A model generated the notes under the pieces. The model did not search any database. It had not been told where the DNA came from and saw only the letters and a list, made by a program, of their open reading frames with translations. A DNA stretch of 64,000 nt from Bacillus sp. NTK034 (GTDB taxonomy: Bacteria > Bacillota > Bacilli > Bacillales > Cytobacillaceae), in NCBI RefSeq assembly GCF_017303275.1, contig NZ_JAFKOJ010000006.1:62001-126000 (forward strand), in the 5' to 3' direction. Shown one piece after another: positions 24,737 to 33,591 of the stretch (position 1 is its first letter; every line of letters begins with the position of its first letter). The position numbers and the translations under genes were made by a program.

Positions 24737-25129
24737 TTGAAAGTATTGCAAAGCTTTATGAGAGATTATCAAAAAGGGATGGGCTGGGAAATCAGCGACG
24801 AGAATTATGCCAAGAGCCGCGATTCCCTGCTTAATAACTATATGCTCATGACAACCGAAGTAGCGGAGGTTGCTGAAGAGCTGCGTAAGGCCTTTAACCT
24901 TGTCCGCGAATATGCAGAAGAAGGGATGGATGAAGAACTGGCATTTCAGTTTGCCAGAGAGCAAGTAAAAGCAGACCTTGGCAAAGAACTCGCAGACTGC
25001 CTGGCCTATCTGGTGAAATTCTATAACTTCTTTGGCTTTGACCTGGAGGAGAGTTTTACGGGAAGATGGAGGAAGTGCGTAAAAGGAAGAATAGGGATGG
25101 GAGTTTGGCAGAAAAATAGGCTTGCTTGA
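24737..25129 (+). CDS. MazG-like nucleotide pyrophosphohydrolase, frameshifted tail
   Basis: A MazG-fold protein that would hydrolyse (d)NTPs to monophosphate and PPi. The EVAEVAEELRKAF (metal-binding Glu cluster) and LGKELADCLAYLVKF segments form the four-helix core. The TTG at 24737 follows AGAGGTG. As written the frame ends at 25129 with a basic tail (RWRKCVKGRIGMG). From 25066 the neighbouring frame reads MEEVRKRKNRDGSLAEK and stops at 25119, the kind of C-terminus expected for this family. One missing base, probably an A in GGGAAGATG near 25063, would explain it. This is either a sequencing error or a real recent mutation. Confidence 0.75.
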   Translation: MKVLQSFMRDYQKGMGWEISDENYAKSRDSLLNNYMLMTTEVAEVAEELRKAFNLVREYAEEGMDEELAFQFAREQVKADLGKELADCLAYLVKFYNFFGFDLEESFTGRWRKCVKGRIGMGVWQKNRLA

Positions 25130-25190
25130 TAATTAAAAGTTAGAAATAGGAGCCTATAACCTTGTATACAAAGTCTTCAAACTATAGCTG

Positions 25191-25226
25191 ACAAAGACAC
25201 CCTCAGTATGATGAGGGTGTCTTTGT
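25191..25226. terminator. Bidirectional terminator
   Basis: Perfect 15-base stem ACAAAGACACCCTCA / TGAGGGTGTCTTTGT with a six-base loop between converging genes. Confidence 0.85.
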
Positions 25227-25255
25227 TATGAGAGCCTCTGGGCTCTTTAAAATTT

Positions 25256-26701
25256 TTAAGCTGCTTCCGTCACTTCTGCTTTAACTTCCTTCGATTTAAA
25301 CATTTTCCCCTTGCTGAACAGCAATGTTAATCCTACCGTGATGACTGCTGTAATTGCCATTCCTGTAAAGTAAGAGCCCCAGTATTCCGGAAATACAGAA
25401 AGGAAGGAGAGTATACCGCCAACACCTACAGAGGTGGCTTTTACATCCATAAAGGAAAGGTATGCGCTTCCAATGGCACTGCCAATCATGACCGCAATAA
25501 ATGGATATCTGAATCTCAGATTAACTCCGTAAATCGCTGGCTCTGTAATGCCTAACCAAGCTGATACAGTTGCGGAAAGCGAAACACTTTTGAGTTTTTT
25601 ATTGTTTTTAATTAAGAAGAACATGGTTAAGGCTGCGATACCTTGAGCGAGTGTAACCGTTTCGCCGATTGGCCAAAGGGTAACATAGCCAAGGGAGCCA
25701 GCCATTTGCAGGTTCACACCAAGGAATAAGTGATGCATTCCTGTAATAACAAGCGGCGGTGAAATCAGTCCGTATACTGCCCCAGCCAGAACCGGTGAAA
25801 CATCGAACAGATACAAAATACCGTCGGTAATCCAGTTAGCGCCTGCCATAGTAACAGGTCCAATGATTGTAAATGTCGCAATACCCGTAATGATCAGTGC
25901 GATTGGAGCAACGGCCAATAGCTGCAGGCTTTCCGGAATGACTTTTCTCAAGCTATTTTCAAGAGCTGCTAACAGATACGCCGCAAAAAGGACTGGAATA
26001 ACTTGTCCTTGGTACCCGACCTTTGCAATTTCAAAACCGAATAGGTTCCAGTTCTCGACTGATTCTGGGTCAGATGCGAATGCATAGGCATTCATAAGTT
26101 CCGGGTGAACCATAATTAAGCCAAGAACAATTCCCAATACAGGATTGCCCCCGAATTTCTTTGCAGCAGAAAAGGCAATTAGTGCGGGCAGGAATGTAAA
26201 GGCTGTATTTGAAATCAGATTAATAATTCCTGCAAACCCGGACCATTCTGTATGAACATCGAGCACGGATTTTCCTTCATAAAAGATTCCAGGGTTCGCT
26301 AGTACATTATTTAGTCCCATTAATAAACCGGCTGCAACGATGGCAGGCAGGATCGGTATAAAAATGTCTGCGAGCACTCGGATTCCTCTTTGAAGGACGT
26401 TTTTCTTTTTAGAAGTAATTTCTCTTAATTCCTCTGAAGAAACTTCTTCTGTGCCTGTTTGTTTCACAAACTCGGCAAATACTTTTTCAACCAATCCAGG
26501 TCCGATGATGACTTGAAATTGGCCGCTTGCTGAAAAGGTTCCCTTTACAAGATCATTTTCTTCTAATTTCTTCACATTAACCAGCTCTTCGCTATTCAGC
26601 ACTAATCGCAGCCGGGTGACACAATGTGTTGCGGTTACAACGTTTTCTGCTCCTCCGATGTTTTCGATTATGGAGGAAACGTTTTCATTAAAGTTTGACA
26701 T
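25256..26701 (-). CDS. treP: PTS trehalose-type EIIBC component
   Basis: A 481-residue sugar permease of the sucrose/trehalose (glucose-superfamily) PTS. The EIIB domain (about 1-80) carries the phosphorylated Cys in ATHCVTRLRL (C27). The EIIC domain (about 105-465) has about ten helices with GLISPPLVITGMHHLFLGVN and GITEPAIYGVNLRFRYPF, the conserved substrate loops. There is no EIIA domain, so it must borrow a general EIIA-Glc. It imports a disaccharide as its 6-phosphate; trehalose is inferred from the TreR-type regulator and operators. It is divergent from the glycosidase gene and shares two operators with it. Confidence 0.85.
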   Translation of the reverse strand: MSNFNENVSSIIENIGGAENVVTATHCVTRLRLVLNSEELVNVKKLEENDLVKGTFSASGQFQVIIGPGLVEKVFAEFVKQTGTEEVSSEELREITSKKKNVLQRGIRVLADIFIPILPAIVAAGLLMGLNNVLANPGIFYEGKSVLDVHTEWSGFAGIINLISNTAFTFLPALIAFSAAKKFGGNPVLGIVLGLIMVHPELMNAYAFASDPESVENWNLFGFEIAKVGYQGQVIPVLFAAYLLAALENSLRKVIPESLQLLAVAPIALIITGIATFTIIGPVTMAGANWITDGILYLFDVSPVLAGAVYGLISPPLVITGMHHLFLGVNLQMAGSLGYVTLWPIGETVTLAQGIAALTMFFLIKNNKKLKSVSLSATVSAWLGITEPAIYGVNLRFRYPFIAVMIGSAIGSAYLSFMDVKATSVGVGGILSFLSVFPEYWGSYFTGMAITAVITVGLTLLFSKGKMFKSKEVKAEVTEAA

Positions 26702-26742
26702 CTGGCTTACACCTCACTATGTAATGGCTTTCATAAATACCC

Positions 26743-26790
26743 AACTTGTTTAAACAAGTTTAGTATAATATAATCGACTTGTATATACAA
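26743..26790. promoter_or_regulatory. Divergent promoters with two TreR-type operators
   Basis: The 18-base palindrome AACTTGTTTAAACAAGTT lies at 26743-26760, and TTGTATATACAA at 26779-26790; the latter equals the tre operator of B. subtilis as I recall it. On the + strand TTGTTT (26746) and TATAAT (26769) are 17 bases apart. On the - strand TTGTAT (26790-26785) and TATACT (26767-26762) are also 17 apart. Each operator overlaps one -35 element. Confidence 0.82.
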
Positions 26791-26827
26791 ATAATTTTGA
26801 AAAATTTTTAAGGAGTGTCCGGCTATC

Positions 26828-28561
26828 ATGGATATAACGAAAACACCGTTAAGCTTTTATGGCTCTTATATGGCTCTTGCCTTTCAGGAAAATGGGGAGG
26901 CATTAAAAACAGGCCTTTTTTTAAACTCTTTAAGAGGCAAGTCAAGAAGCCATATGAATGTGCTAAAGCTGATTCCGACTGTCAGCGGAGCACCCGTGGA
27001 TTACGAATACATAGCAGACTATAATCAGATCACTATCCGATTATCCGGCGGTGAAATTTTTATCTGTTTTGACAGTGATTCGAGGATTGTTATTAAAGGA
27101 ACAGGAGAAAAAGTTGGACTCCTTCTGGATACGCAGCCCGTCTACAATTTTGAATATAATTATTTATTAGGGAAAAAAGGCAGCGAGTACTGTATCGTAA
27201 ACAGCTATAAAAACTTAACCAAATTTATGATTTTCTGTCCTAGGGGATCCGTTTCCTTGAATCAGGATGTCTACATGGACAGCAGGGGAAGCACAAATAA
27301 AGCAGAAAATCAGTCTGCTATTGAAATTTCACCTGTTGCTGAGAGCGGTTTTTTATGTGTTATTGAAGACCTTCCTACACATGGAGGAAAGCCAGCAGAA
27401 CGGGAATACAGCTTTGGCCAATCTTTTGAAAACAGCAGGAAAGCCTTTCAGAATTATTGCAGCAAGCTGCCTGAGGTCCCTGAAAAATATAGGGATACCC
27501 AGATCAATGCGGCGTATATTAATTGGTCCTCAGTTGTTAAGCCGGAAGGCTACCTGAAGAGGGATACGATGTTCGTCTCAAATAACTATTTCCTTGGCAC
27601 ATGGAGCTGGGATCACTGCTTTAACGCGATTGCTTTGGCTGACGTTGATCCGCAATTGGCATGGGATCAAATGGCAGTCCTTTTTGATTATCAGGATGAG
27701 CTTGGACAAATTCCTGGTTCGCTTAGTGACTCGACCATCCGCTGGAATTTTGCCAAACCGCCTGTGCACGGCTGGACTTATGCAAAAATGATGGAAAAAA
27801 TGGACTTCACAACAGGGCAGCTTGAGACCATTTATCATCAAATAGAGAATCAGGTCCAGTTTTATCTGACCTATAAAGATTCCAATGAAGATGGCATCCC
27901 TGAATACCATCATGGTAATGATTCGGGACAAGATAATAGCACGGTATTCAGAAATGCGAATATCATAGACTCGCCGGATCTGACCGCTTTTCTAATCAAG
28001 GATATGGATATGCTTGCGACGGTTGCAGAAAAGCTCGGAAAATCAGAAGAGAAATTCTTCTGGGAACAGGAATCCAAAAGGCTGACAGCTCTGTTTTGTT
28101 CCTATTTCCTTGTAGATGATCTTCCTGCCGCACGTGTCATGTCTACTGGTGAAGTGATTAAAAGCGAGAGTTTCCTGCCGCTCATGTCTCTTCTGATCGC
28201 AGATAAACTGCCGGTTTCTGCAAGAAACAAAATGGTGGAAACCATTACGGGCTGCAAATATACGACAAATTGGGGCATTGCTTCAGAGGCAGTTGATAGC
28301 GGTCTTTACCAGGACGATGCCTATTGGCGCGGCGCTATCTGGGCACCCACCACGCTAATTCTTATCGATGCCTTGGAAAGATGCGGCGAAAAAGAGGCAG
28401 CGCTGTCCGTTAGCGAAAAATATTGCGAACTTGTTCATCTGAATGGATTTGCAGAAAACTTTAATGCTCTTACAGGTGAAGGGTTAAGGGACCCGTCCTT
28501 TACTTGGACGGCAAGCGCGTTCATTTATCTGGCTGCTAAGGTTCAGCAAGCGAGGGCATAA
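26828..28561 (+). CDS. GH63/trehalase-like (alpha/alpha)6 glycosidase
   Basis: A 577-residue intracellular glycosidase with no signal peptide. The N-terminal 200 residues are beta-rich. The C-terminal part is an (alpha/alpha)6 barrel with GTWSWDHCFNAIALADVDPQ, DELGQIPGSLSD, EYHHGNDSGQDNS, and DDAYWRGAIWAPTTLILIDAL, matching GH63/MGH1-like enzymes and glycogen-debranching relatives. It is not the GH13 phospho-trehalase TreA normally found with TreP and TreR. The substrate is therefore probably the imported disaccharide phosphate or a derivative, an inference. AAGGAG lies 12 bases upstream, a long spacing. Confidence 0.75.
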   Translation: MDITKTPLSFYGSYMALAFQENGEALKTGLFLNSLRGKSRSHMNVLKLIPTVSGAPVDYEYIADYNQITIRLSGGEIFICFDSDSRIVIKGTGEKVGLLLDTQPVYNFEYNYLLGKKGSEYCIVNSYKNLTKFMIFCPRGSVSLNQDVYMDSRGSTNKAENQSAIEISPVAESGFLCVIEDLPTHGGKPAEREYSFGQSFENSRKAFQNYCSKLPEVPEKYRDTQINAAYINWSSVVKPEGYLKRDTMFVSNNYFLGTWSWDHCFNAIALADVDPQLAWDQMAVLFDYQDELGQIPGSLSDSTIRWNFAKPPVHGWTYAKMMEKMDFTTGQLETIYHQIENQVQFYLTYKDSNEDGIPEYHHGNDSGQDNSTVFRNANIIDSPDLTAFLIKDMDMLATVAEKLGKSEEKFFWEQESKRLTALFCSYFLVDDLPAARVMSTGEVIKSESFLPLMSLLIADKLPVSARNKMVETITGCKYTTNWGIASEAVDSGLYQDDAYWRGAIWAPTTLILIDALERCGEKEAALSVSEKYCELVHLNGFAENFNALTGEGLRDPSFTWTASAFIYLAAKVQQARA

Positions 28562-28569
28562 TAAGAAAA

Positions 28570-28595
28570 ATCCCCGGGGTCAATATGCCGGGGAT
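28570..28595. terminator. Bidirectional terminator
   Basis: ATCCCCGG / CCGGGGAT between the converging glycosidase and treR genes. AT-rich flanks lie on both sides. Confidence 0.75.
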
Positions 28596-28598
28596 AGT

Positions 28599-29321
28599 TT
28601 ATTTTATCCTTTGTGCCTGCTCAAAAAACACGAAGGAGTCAGGGGTATGCCTTGACTGAGTAAACTCAAACATGACTCCATCTGAGTTATATGTGAAATT
28701 GGTGACAACGGCGACACAGTTGTATTCTATCAGGTCCAAATAGTTTTGGTCCAGCTCATTTACCTTTTCAACTGTCATCATTCTTTTCGTTGTAATGATG
28801 CTTTCCTTTAACTCATTTTCCATGAATTCGTAAATAGAATCCTCTGCAATCTCCTTTGTTAATCCTTTTACAATATCTTTTCGAAAATAGTTGTAATCAA
28901 TAATCAAAGGCTTTTCATCCAGATATCGGACCCTTTGCAAATGATAGATTTTAATCCCGATTGGAAAAGAAGTTACCTGTCTTAGTTGTTCATCTACGAT
29001 TCTCTCTTCAAAAAAAACTACTTCAGTCCGGTATTTATTTTTGTTTCTGATTGAAGACTCCTTAAACGTCTCGATACCGCCAAACAGGTACTCTTTTTGC
29101 TTTAGCTCTTGAAAAATCACACGGACGCCTTGCCCGTGAATAGTTTGGACATACCCATCGGAAACAAGATTGGCAATCGCCCGCCGTACGGTATTCCTGG
29201 AGCATTCATACTGCTTGATCAAGGTATTCTCAGAAGGAAGCAGCTGCTGAAACGCATACACCTTGCTGTCTATTTTATTTTTTAAATCATTATAAATCTC
29301 AAGATACTTAATTTTTGCCAT
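28599..29321 (-). CDS. treR: GntR family repressor, TreR-like
   Basis: About 240 residues. The N-terminal GntR/HutC winged helix (KYLEIYNDLKNKI, LLPSENTLIKQYECSRNTVRRAI, DGYVQTIHGQGVRV) is followed by a UTRA effector domain (EKPLIIDYNYFRKDIVKGLTKEIAEDSIYEF, TNFTYNSDGVMFEFTQSRH). The overall pattern tracks B. subtilis TreR, the repressor relieved by trehalose-6-phosphate. The ATG at 29321 is preferred because ATAGGAG precedes it and the start then matches TreR length. It probably acts on the two operators in the treP-glycosidase gap. Confidence 0.82.
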   Translation of the reverse strand: MAKIKYLEIYNDLKNKIDSKVYAFQQLLPSENTLIKQYECSRNTVRRAIANLVSDGYVQTIHGQGVRVIFQELKQKEYLFGGIETFKESSIRNKNKYRTEVVFFEERIVDEQLRQVTSFPIGIKIYHLQRVRYLDEKPLIIDYNYFRKDIVKGLTKEIAEDSIYEFMENELKESIITTKRMMTVEKVNELDQNYLDLIEYNCVAVVTNFTYNSDGVMFEFTQSRHTPDSFVFFEQAQRIK

Positions 29322-29425
29322 GATATCTCCTATATGCATTTTCTCTAACTTTATAATAACTTTCCAAAGTCTAATTGTGAAATTTGAAGGCAGAATCTAA
29401 CTTTCAAAGACCAGATTAGGAAAAA

Positions 29426-29467
29426 CCATTTTGAAAAGGCCATTTTGTACAAAATATCACCTATAAT
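29426..29467 (+). promoter_or_regulatory. Candidate control region of the GAF-CdaR gene
   Basis: Direct repeats CCATTTTG at 29426 and 29440, followed by TATAAT at 29462-29467. No good -35 at normal spacing, so activation by a bound regulator is possible. Confidence 0.4.
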
Positions 29468-29502
29468 AGATTTTAACTATCATGATAGGAAGGAGAACAG
29501 CC

Positions 29503-31089
29503 ATGACCATCATGCAGGACAAAATCTCAAGCCTCCTGGAAATTAATCGGAGTTTAACCCAATCTCTTGAACTGGAGGAGATTCTAAAGAGGCTGGTAAA
29601 AGCAGCCTTTAATTTAGTAGATCATGCTGACACAACCATCCTTTACACATTAAAGGAAGATGGATTATTGCATTTTTCCAGTGGGGTTGGGGTGGAGGCT
29701 GGCTTTATGAGCAAGGTGAAGTTTGAGCCTGGAGAATCCCTGACTGGACAGGTTTTTCTGACTAAGAAAGGCGTAATTGCTTCAGGGAGTGAGTTCAGGG
29801 AGCATATGAGCCGGATGAATGAGACAAATTATGTTCACTTTTTTAATGGCGTTTTCCAGCGGGATGTGAAAAGCGGAATCGTCGTCCCATTGGTTTATAA
29901 AGAAGATTGCATCGGTGTGCTTGTGGTGGATAATTTCGACAATGATGTACAGTTTACTGAAGACGACTTTCATGTTTTGGAGGTGGTGGCAGACCAGGCG
30001 GCTATTGCCATCATGAATTCGAAGCTTTACGAAGAAGTGAAGCGAAAAAATGAAGAACTGAGCCAATCCCTTGATATCCACCGGAAATTCACGAAGATTC
30101 TGCTGGAGGGGAGGGGAACTTCGTATATCCTGGATACGATCAGTCATATTTTGAGTACCCCGGTAATCTTTGCAGAGTCGCCAGTTGAGACCTCCCATTC
30201 ATTTCCGATCATAAATTCCAACGAACTTTTCGGGTATTTCCTTTTGAATGAACCAATCGAGCGTTTGACAAATATCCAGAAGGCTGCTCTTGAACACGCT
30301 TCAACGGCTTTGTCATTGGAGTTTGTCAGGCAGAATACGCTTTTTGAAAAAGAGATGCATCTAAGGGAAGAGGCCTTTCATGATTTAATCAATGGCGGAC
30401 GCCTGAATACCAGGATTCTGGAAACTTTCCGCCTGAACGAGAAAAGCAGTGTCGCCTGTATGATGGTGGACTGCAAGTCTGGTTTTCTATGGGATGCTGC
30501 TTCCATCCTTCAGAAAGAAAAGCTTATCCGATCGATCGAGCAGATCCTGATTACATACTGTGATACTTCGATCATTTTTACGAAATCAAACCAAATCATT
30601 GCACTTCTGGTGAATGGCCGGAAAAAATATGACCATAATTTAGCTGATGATATTCAGCGAAAGGTGAAAAGAGCAGTCATTGGTTTGGGCAGAGAGGTTG
30701 CCTTAACAGATATGACAGATACCTATCAGGAAGCTGCCGAAGCCCTGTCATTTGCCAAAAATCATCAGCACAAATCCTTTATCACTTATTCTGAACTTGG
30801 TGCTGAAAGACTATGGCTCAACACCGACCGCAGCTTGCTGAATAAATTTGTATCCGATAAAATTGGCTCTCTTTTAAAGATGGAGCCAGAATATTTGAAA
30901 ACGATGCAAATCTTTCTGGCACATAATCAAAGCCACAAACAAACAGCAGAAGAGATGCATATTCATCCCAATACACTGGCTTACCGGATGAAAAAAATCG
31001 AGAGCGAGCTGCAGCTTGATTTTTCCCGGAAAGAAGATTGGATTACAGTTGTCCTGGCCTTCCAGGTTTTCGACTTTTTAAACCCTTAA
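29503..31089 (+). CDS. GAF-CdaR/PucR-type transcriptional regulator
   Basis: About 528 residues. An N-terminal GAF domain (about 20-170, ADTTILYTLKEDGLLHF to VVADQAAIAIMNSKLY) is followed by a helix and a CdaR-like GGDEF-related domain (about 300-420). The C-terminal PucR helix-turn-helix is HNQSHKQTAEEMHIHPNTLAYRMKKIESEL. Regulators of this kind activate catabolic operons in response to a small metabolite bound by the sensory domain. The ATG at 29503 has GGAAGGAG upstream. It precedes the aldehyde dehydrogenase operon on the same strand and is its likely regulator. Confidence 0.88.
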   Translation: MTIMQDKISSLLEINRSLTQSLELEEILKRLVKAAFNLVDHADTTILYTLKEDGLLHFSSGVGVEAGFMSKVKFEPGESLTGQVFLTKKGVIASGSEFREHMSRMNETNYVHFFNGVFQRDVKSGIVVPLVYKEDCIGVLVVDNFDNDVQFTEDDFHVLEVVADQAAIAIMNSKLYEEVKRKNEELSQSLDIHRKFTKILLEGRGTSYILDTISHILSTPVIFAESPVETSHSFPIINSNELFGYFLLNEPIERLTNIQKAALEHASTALSLEFVRQNTLFEKEMHLREEAFHDLINGGRLNTRILETFRLNEKSSVACMMVDCKSGFLWDAASILQKEKLIRSIEQILITYCDTSIIFTKSNQIIALLVNGRKKYDHNLADDIQRKVKRAVIGLGREVALTDMTDTYQEAAEALSFAKNHQHKSFITYSELGAERLWLNTDRSLLNKFVSDKIGSLLKMEPEYLKTMQIFLAHNQSHKQTAEEMHIHPNTLAYRMKKIESELQLDFSRKEDWITVVLAFQVFDFLNP

Positions 31090-31136
31090 TTGGGGATTGC
31101 CACAAAGAAGGGAAGGAATATTTGTCTATCGGCACG

Positions 31137-31165
31137 TGTACATAGAATATTCTAAATATTATAAT
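31137..31165 (+). promoter_or_regulatory. Promoter and palindrome before the aldehyde dehydrogenase operon
   Basis: TGTACA (31137-31142), a 17-base spacer, and TATAAT (31160-31165). The perfect palindrome TAGAATATTCTA (31143-31154) fills the spacer and may be the operator of the GAF-CdaR protein. Confidence 0.55.
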
Positions 31166-31196
31166 AATCTCAACTTAAGCGATAAGGAGAGATTGG

Positions 31197-32693
31197 ATGA
31201 GTACAGAGGTTAATAGCCAGAAAACTGAGATCAGGAATACTGGTGCAGAAACTTATTACAATTACATCGGAGGGGAATGGGTTCCTTCTGTGACAGGGGA
31301 GACGTATCCCAGCTTGAATCCAAACCATATAGATGAGGTACTGGGCTACTTTCAGAAATCGAATGAGGTTGATGTGCAAAAAGCAATTGAGAGTGCAAAG
31401 AGGGCTTTTCCCATGTGGAAAAATACATCTCCAATCAGCCGGGGGGACATCCTTTTTAAACTGATCTTTCTCATCCAGCAGGAAAAAGAGGAATTAGCTG
31501 AAATCATTACGAAGGAAGTAGGCAAAACGATAGAGTCAGCCCGCAAGGAAGTGGATGCAACGGTTCAGGCTCTGAAGCACTTCAGCGGCGAGGCTAACCG
31601 GATCTCGGGAGAAACCGTGCCTGCGATTGATCCGAAAACCTTCGCCTGCACGATTCAGGAGCCGCTGGGTGTGGTGGCTGTCGTTACGCCATTTAATTTT
31701 CCGCTCGGAATCGCTATTTATAAAATTGCACCTTCCATGCTGGCGGGAAATACGATCATCTATAAGGCCGCAAGTGACACGTCTCTAATCGCAGTGAAAG
31801 TAGTCGAGCTGTTCGAGAAGGCCGGAATGCCAGCGGGAGTTCTGAATATGATTACGGGCCCGGGTTCTGTCGTGGGAGAAGAGATTGGGACCAATCCGGA
31901 AATTAAGGCAGTGTCGTTTACTGGCTCCTCTGATGTGGGCATCCACCTTGGCAAGCTTGTGACAGCCCATGGCGGAAAAATGCAGGCTGAAATGGGCGGG
32001 AAGAATGCGACGATCATTCTGGAGGATGCCAATCTGGAAGAGGCTGTTCAGAGCGTGGTCATCAGCGGATTTTATAATAACGGCCAAAGCTGTACGGGAA
32101 CCAGCCGCGTGATTGCTCCCCGTTCCATTTCCCGAAAGGTCATTGAACTGCTGGTTGAAAAAGCAGAGCAAATAAAGGTTGGCAATGGGATCCGGGAAGG
32201 ATTCGACAACGGTGCTGTTGCAAATAAGCATCAATTGAATACGTATCTCCATTATGTCAATAGTGCCATCGAAGAAGGAGCGGTGCTCGAATATGGCGGA
32301 AAGCAGCTGACAGATGGCGATATGGCGAATGGCTATTTCGTCGCTCCAACTGTTTTCAGTAAAGTGACGAAGGATTTTACAATCGCCCAGGAAGAGATTT
32401 TCGGGCCGGTTGTGGCTGTGATGGAAGTAAATTCTTATGACGAGGCAATTGAGCTTGCAAATGATACGGACTTTGGCCTGTCATCTGCCATTTTTACGAA
32501 TGACCTTCAAAAAGCATTCGATTTTGTCCGGAAAATTGAAACAGGCGTCACGCACGTGAATATCCCATCCAACCATTATGAAAACCAGCTTCCATTTGGC
32601 GGCAAAAAGACATCCAGCATCGGACCGCGTGAACAGGGCAGCACGGCATTGGATTTCTGGCTGGATACAAAAACAGTTTATATAAAACCTTGA
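31197..32693 (+). CDS. Aldehyde dehydrogenase (2,5-dioxovalerate/semialdehyde type)
   Basis: A 498-residue NAD(P)-dependent aldehyde dehydrogenase. The Rossmann and active-site motifs are complete: VTPFNFPLGIAIYKIAPSML, FTGSSDVG, EMGGKNATIIL (general-base Glu) and NNGQSCTGTSR (catalytic Cys). The sequence style matches alpha-ketoglutarate-semialdehyde dehydrogenases such as B. subtilis YcbD, but succinate or malonate semialdehyde remain possible. GATAAGGAGAG precedes the ATG. First gene of an operon with a beta-hydroxyacid dehydrogenase and two membrane proteins. Confidence 0.85.
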   Translation: MSTEVNSQKTEIRNTGAETYYNYIGGEWVPSVTGETYPSLNPNHIDEVLGYFQKSNEVDVQKAIESAKRAFPMWKNTSPISRGDILFKLIFLIQQEKEELAEIITKEVGKTIESARKEVDATVQALKHFSGEANRISGETVPAIDPKTFACTIQEPLGVVAVVTPFNFPLGIAIYKIAPSMLAGNTIIYKAASDTSLIAVKVVELFEKAGMPAGVLNMITGPGSVVGEEIGTNPEIKAVSFTGSSDVGIHLGKLVTAHGGKMQAEMGGKNATIILEDANLEEAVQSVVISGFYNNGQSCTGTSRVIAPRSISRKVIELLVEKAEQIKVGNGIREGFDNGAVANKHQLNTYLHYVNSAIEEGAVLEYGGKQLTDGDMANGYFVAPTVFSKVTKDFTIAQEEIFGPVVAVMEVNSYDEAIELANDTDFGLSSAIFTNDLQKAFDFVRKIETGVTHVNIPSNHYENQLPFGGKKTSSIGPREQGSTALDFWLDTKTVYIKP

Positions 32694-32704
32694 GGAGGGA
32701 GAGG

Positions 32705-33565
32705 ATGAAAAACATAGGCGTGATTGGCTGCGGGGCCATGGGAAAAGGCATTGTGAAAAATTTAATCAAAAACGGATATCAGGTGTATGCTTATGACCCA
32801 AGTCAGGAGGCACTCGCAAAATGCGGGGAGCTGGGGGCTATTCCCCAGCCTTCTCCATTCGAGGCAGCAAGACAGGCGGATCTAGTAATTTCTTCATTGC
32901 CTGGACCAGGTATTGTAAAAGATGTTATGATGGGTGAAAGTGGTGTCTTTTCCGCTTTAAAGCCTCACAGTTTCGTTCTGGATATGAGCACCATTGACCC
33001 AAAAACAGCCCAGGAGTTAAATCAGGCTGCAAAGGAGCAAGGCACCCATTTTTATGACTGTCCGCTGAGCGGGGGACCGCAGGGTGCTGATGCCGGTACG
33101 CTGACTATAATGGTTGGGGGAGAAGATAAATATTTGCCGGACATTCGCCCGGTCCTGGAGAGCGTTGGAAAAAATATTTTTCTGCTGGGTCCTTCAGGAT
33201 CAGGACAGGTGGCAAAGCTGTGCCACAATATGCTTGTTGCTTTAACGACTGCAGGCCTGGGGGAGGTCCTTGCAGTTGGGGAGAAAGCCGGTGTCAGCCG
33301 GACTCAGCTGGCGGAAGTCATTCAAAGCGGGTCTGCACATAATCGCGTCCTTACCGTATTCGGTGAGAATATCCTTCAGCATACATACGGGAATGTGCTG
33401 TTCAGCCTGGAGCACATGAATAAGGATATTCACTTATACAAAGAAACAGCCGAATTTTATAGTGAAGATTCACCTTTGGGTCAGCTGGTATGCGATATCT
33501 ATGAAAAGGCGATGGAGCAAGGGAAGGGCAAGCTTGATTCTTCCGCAGTGTGCGGATCTATCTAG
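32705..33565 (+). CDS. 3-hydroxyisobutyrate/tartronate-semialdehyde-type reductase
   Basis: A 286-residue beta-hydroxyacid dehydrogenase. The N-terminal nucleotide-binding GVIGCGAMGKGIVKNLIKNG is followed by the substrate motif DCPLSGGPQGADAGTLTIMVGG (about 117-138), the catalytic Lys segment GSGQVAKLCHNMLV (K170-N174), and the C-terminal helical domain. It would interconvert a 3-hydroxy acid and its semialdehyde. The preceding dehydrogenase would then oxidise the semialdehyde. The ATG at 32705 is chosen over 32690 because GGAGGG is six bases upstream. It begins 11 bases after the aldehyde dehydrogenase stop. Confidence 0.85.
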   Translation: MKNIGVIGCGAMGKGIVKNLIKNGYQVYAYDPSQEALAKCGELGAIPQPSPFEAARQADLVISSLPGPGIVKDVMMGESGVFSALKPHSFVLDMSTIDPKTAQELNQAAKEQGTHFYDCPLSGGPQGADAGTLTIMVGGEDKYLPDIRPVLESVGKNIFLLGPSGSGQVAKLCHNMLVALTTAGLGEVLAVGEKAGVSRTQLAEVIQSGSAHNRVLTVFGENILQHTYGNVLFSLEHMNKDIHLYKETAEFYSEDSPLGQLVCDIYEKAMEQGKGKLDSSAVCGSI

Positions 33566-33591
33566 TAATCTTTTAATTTAGGGGGGAAAAC

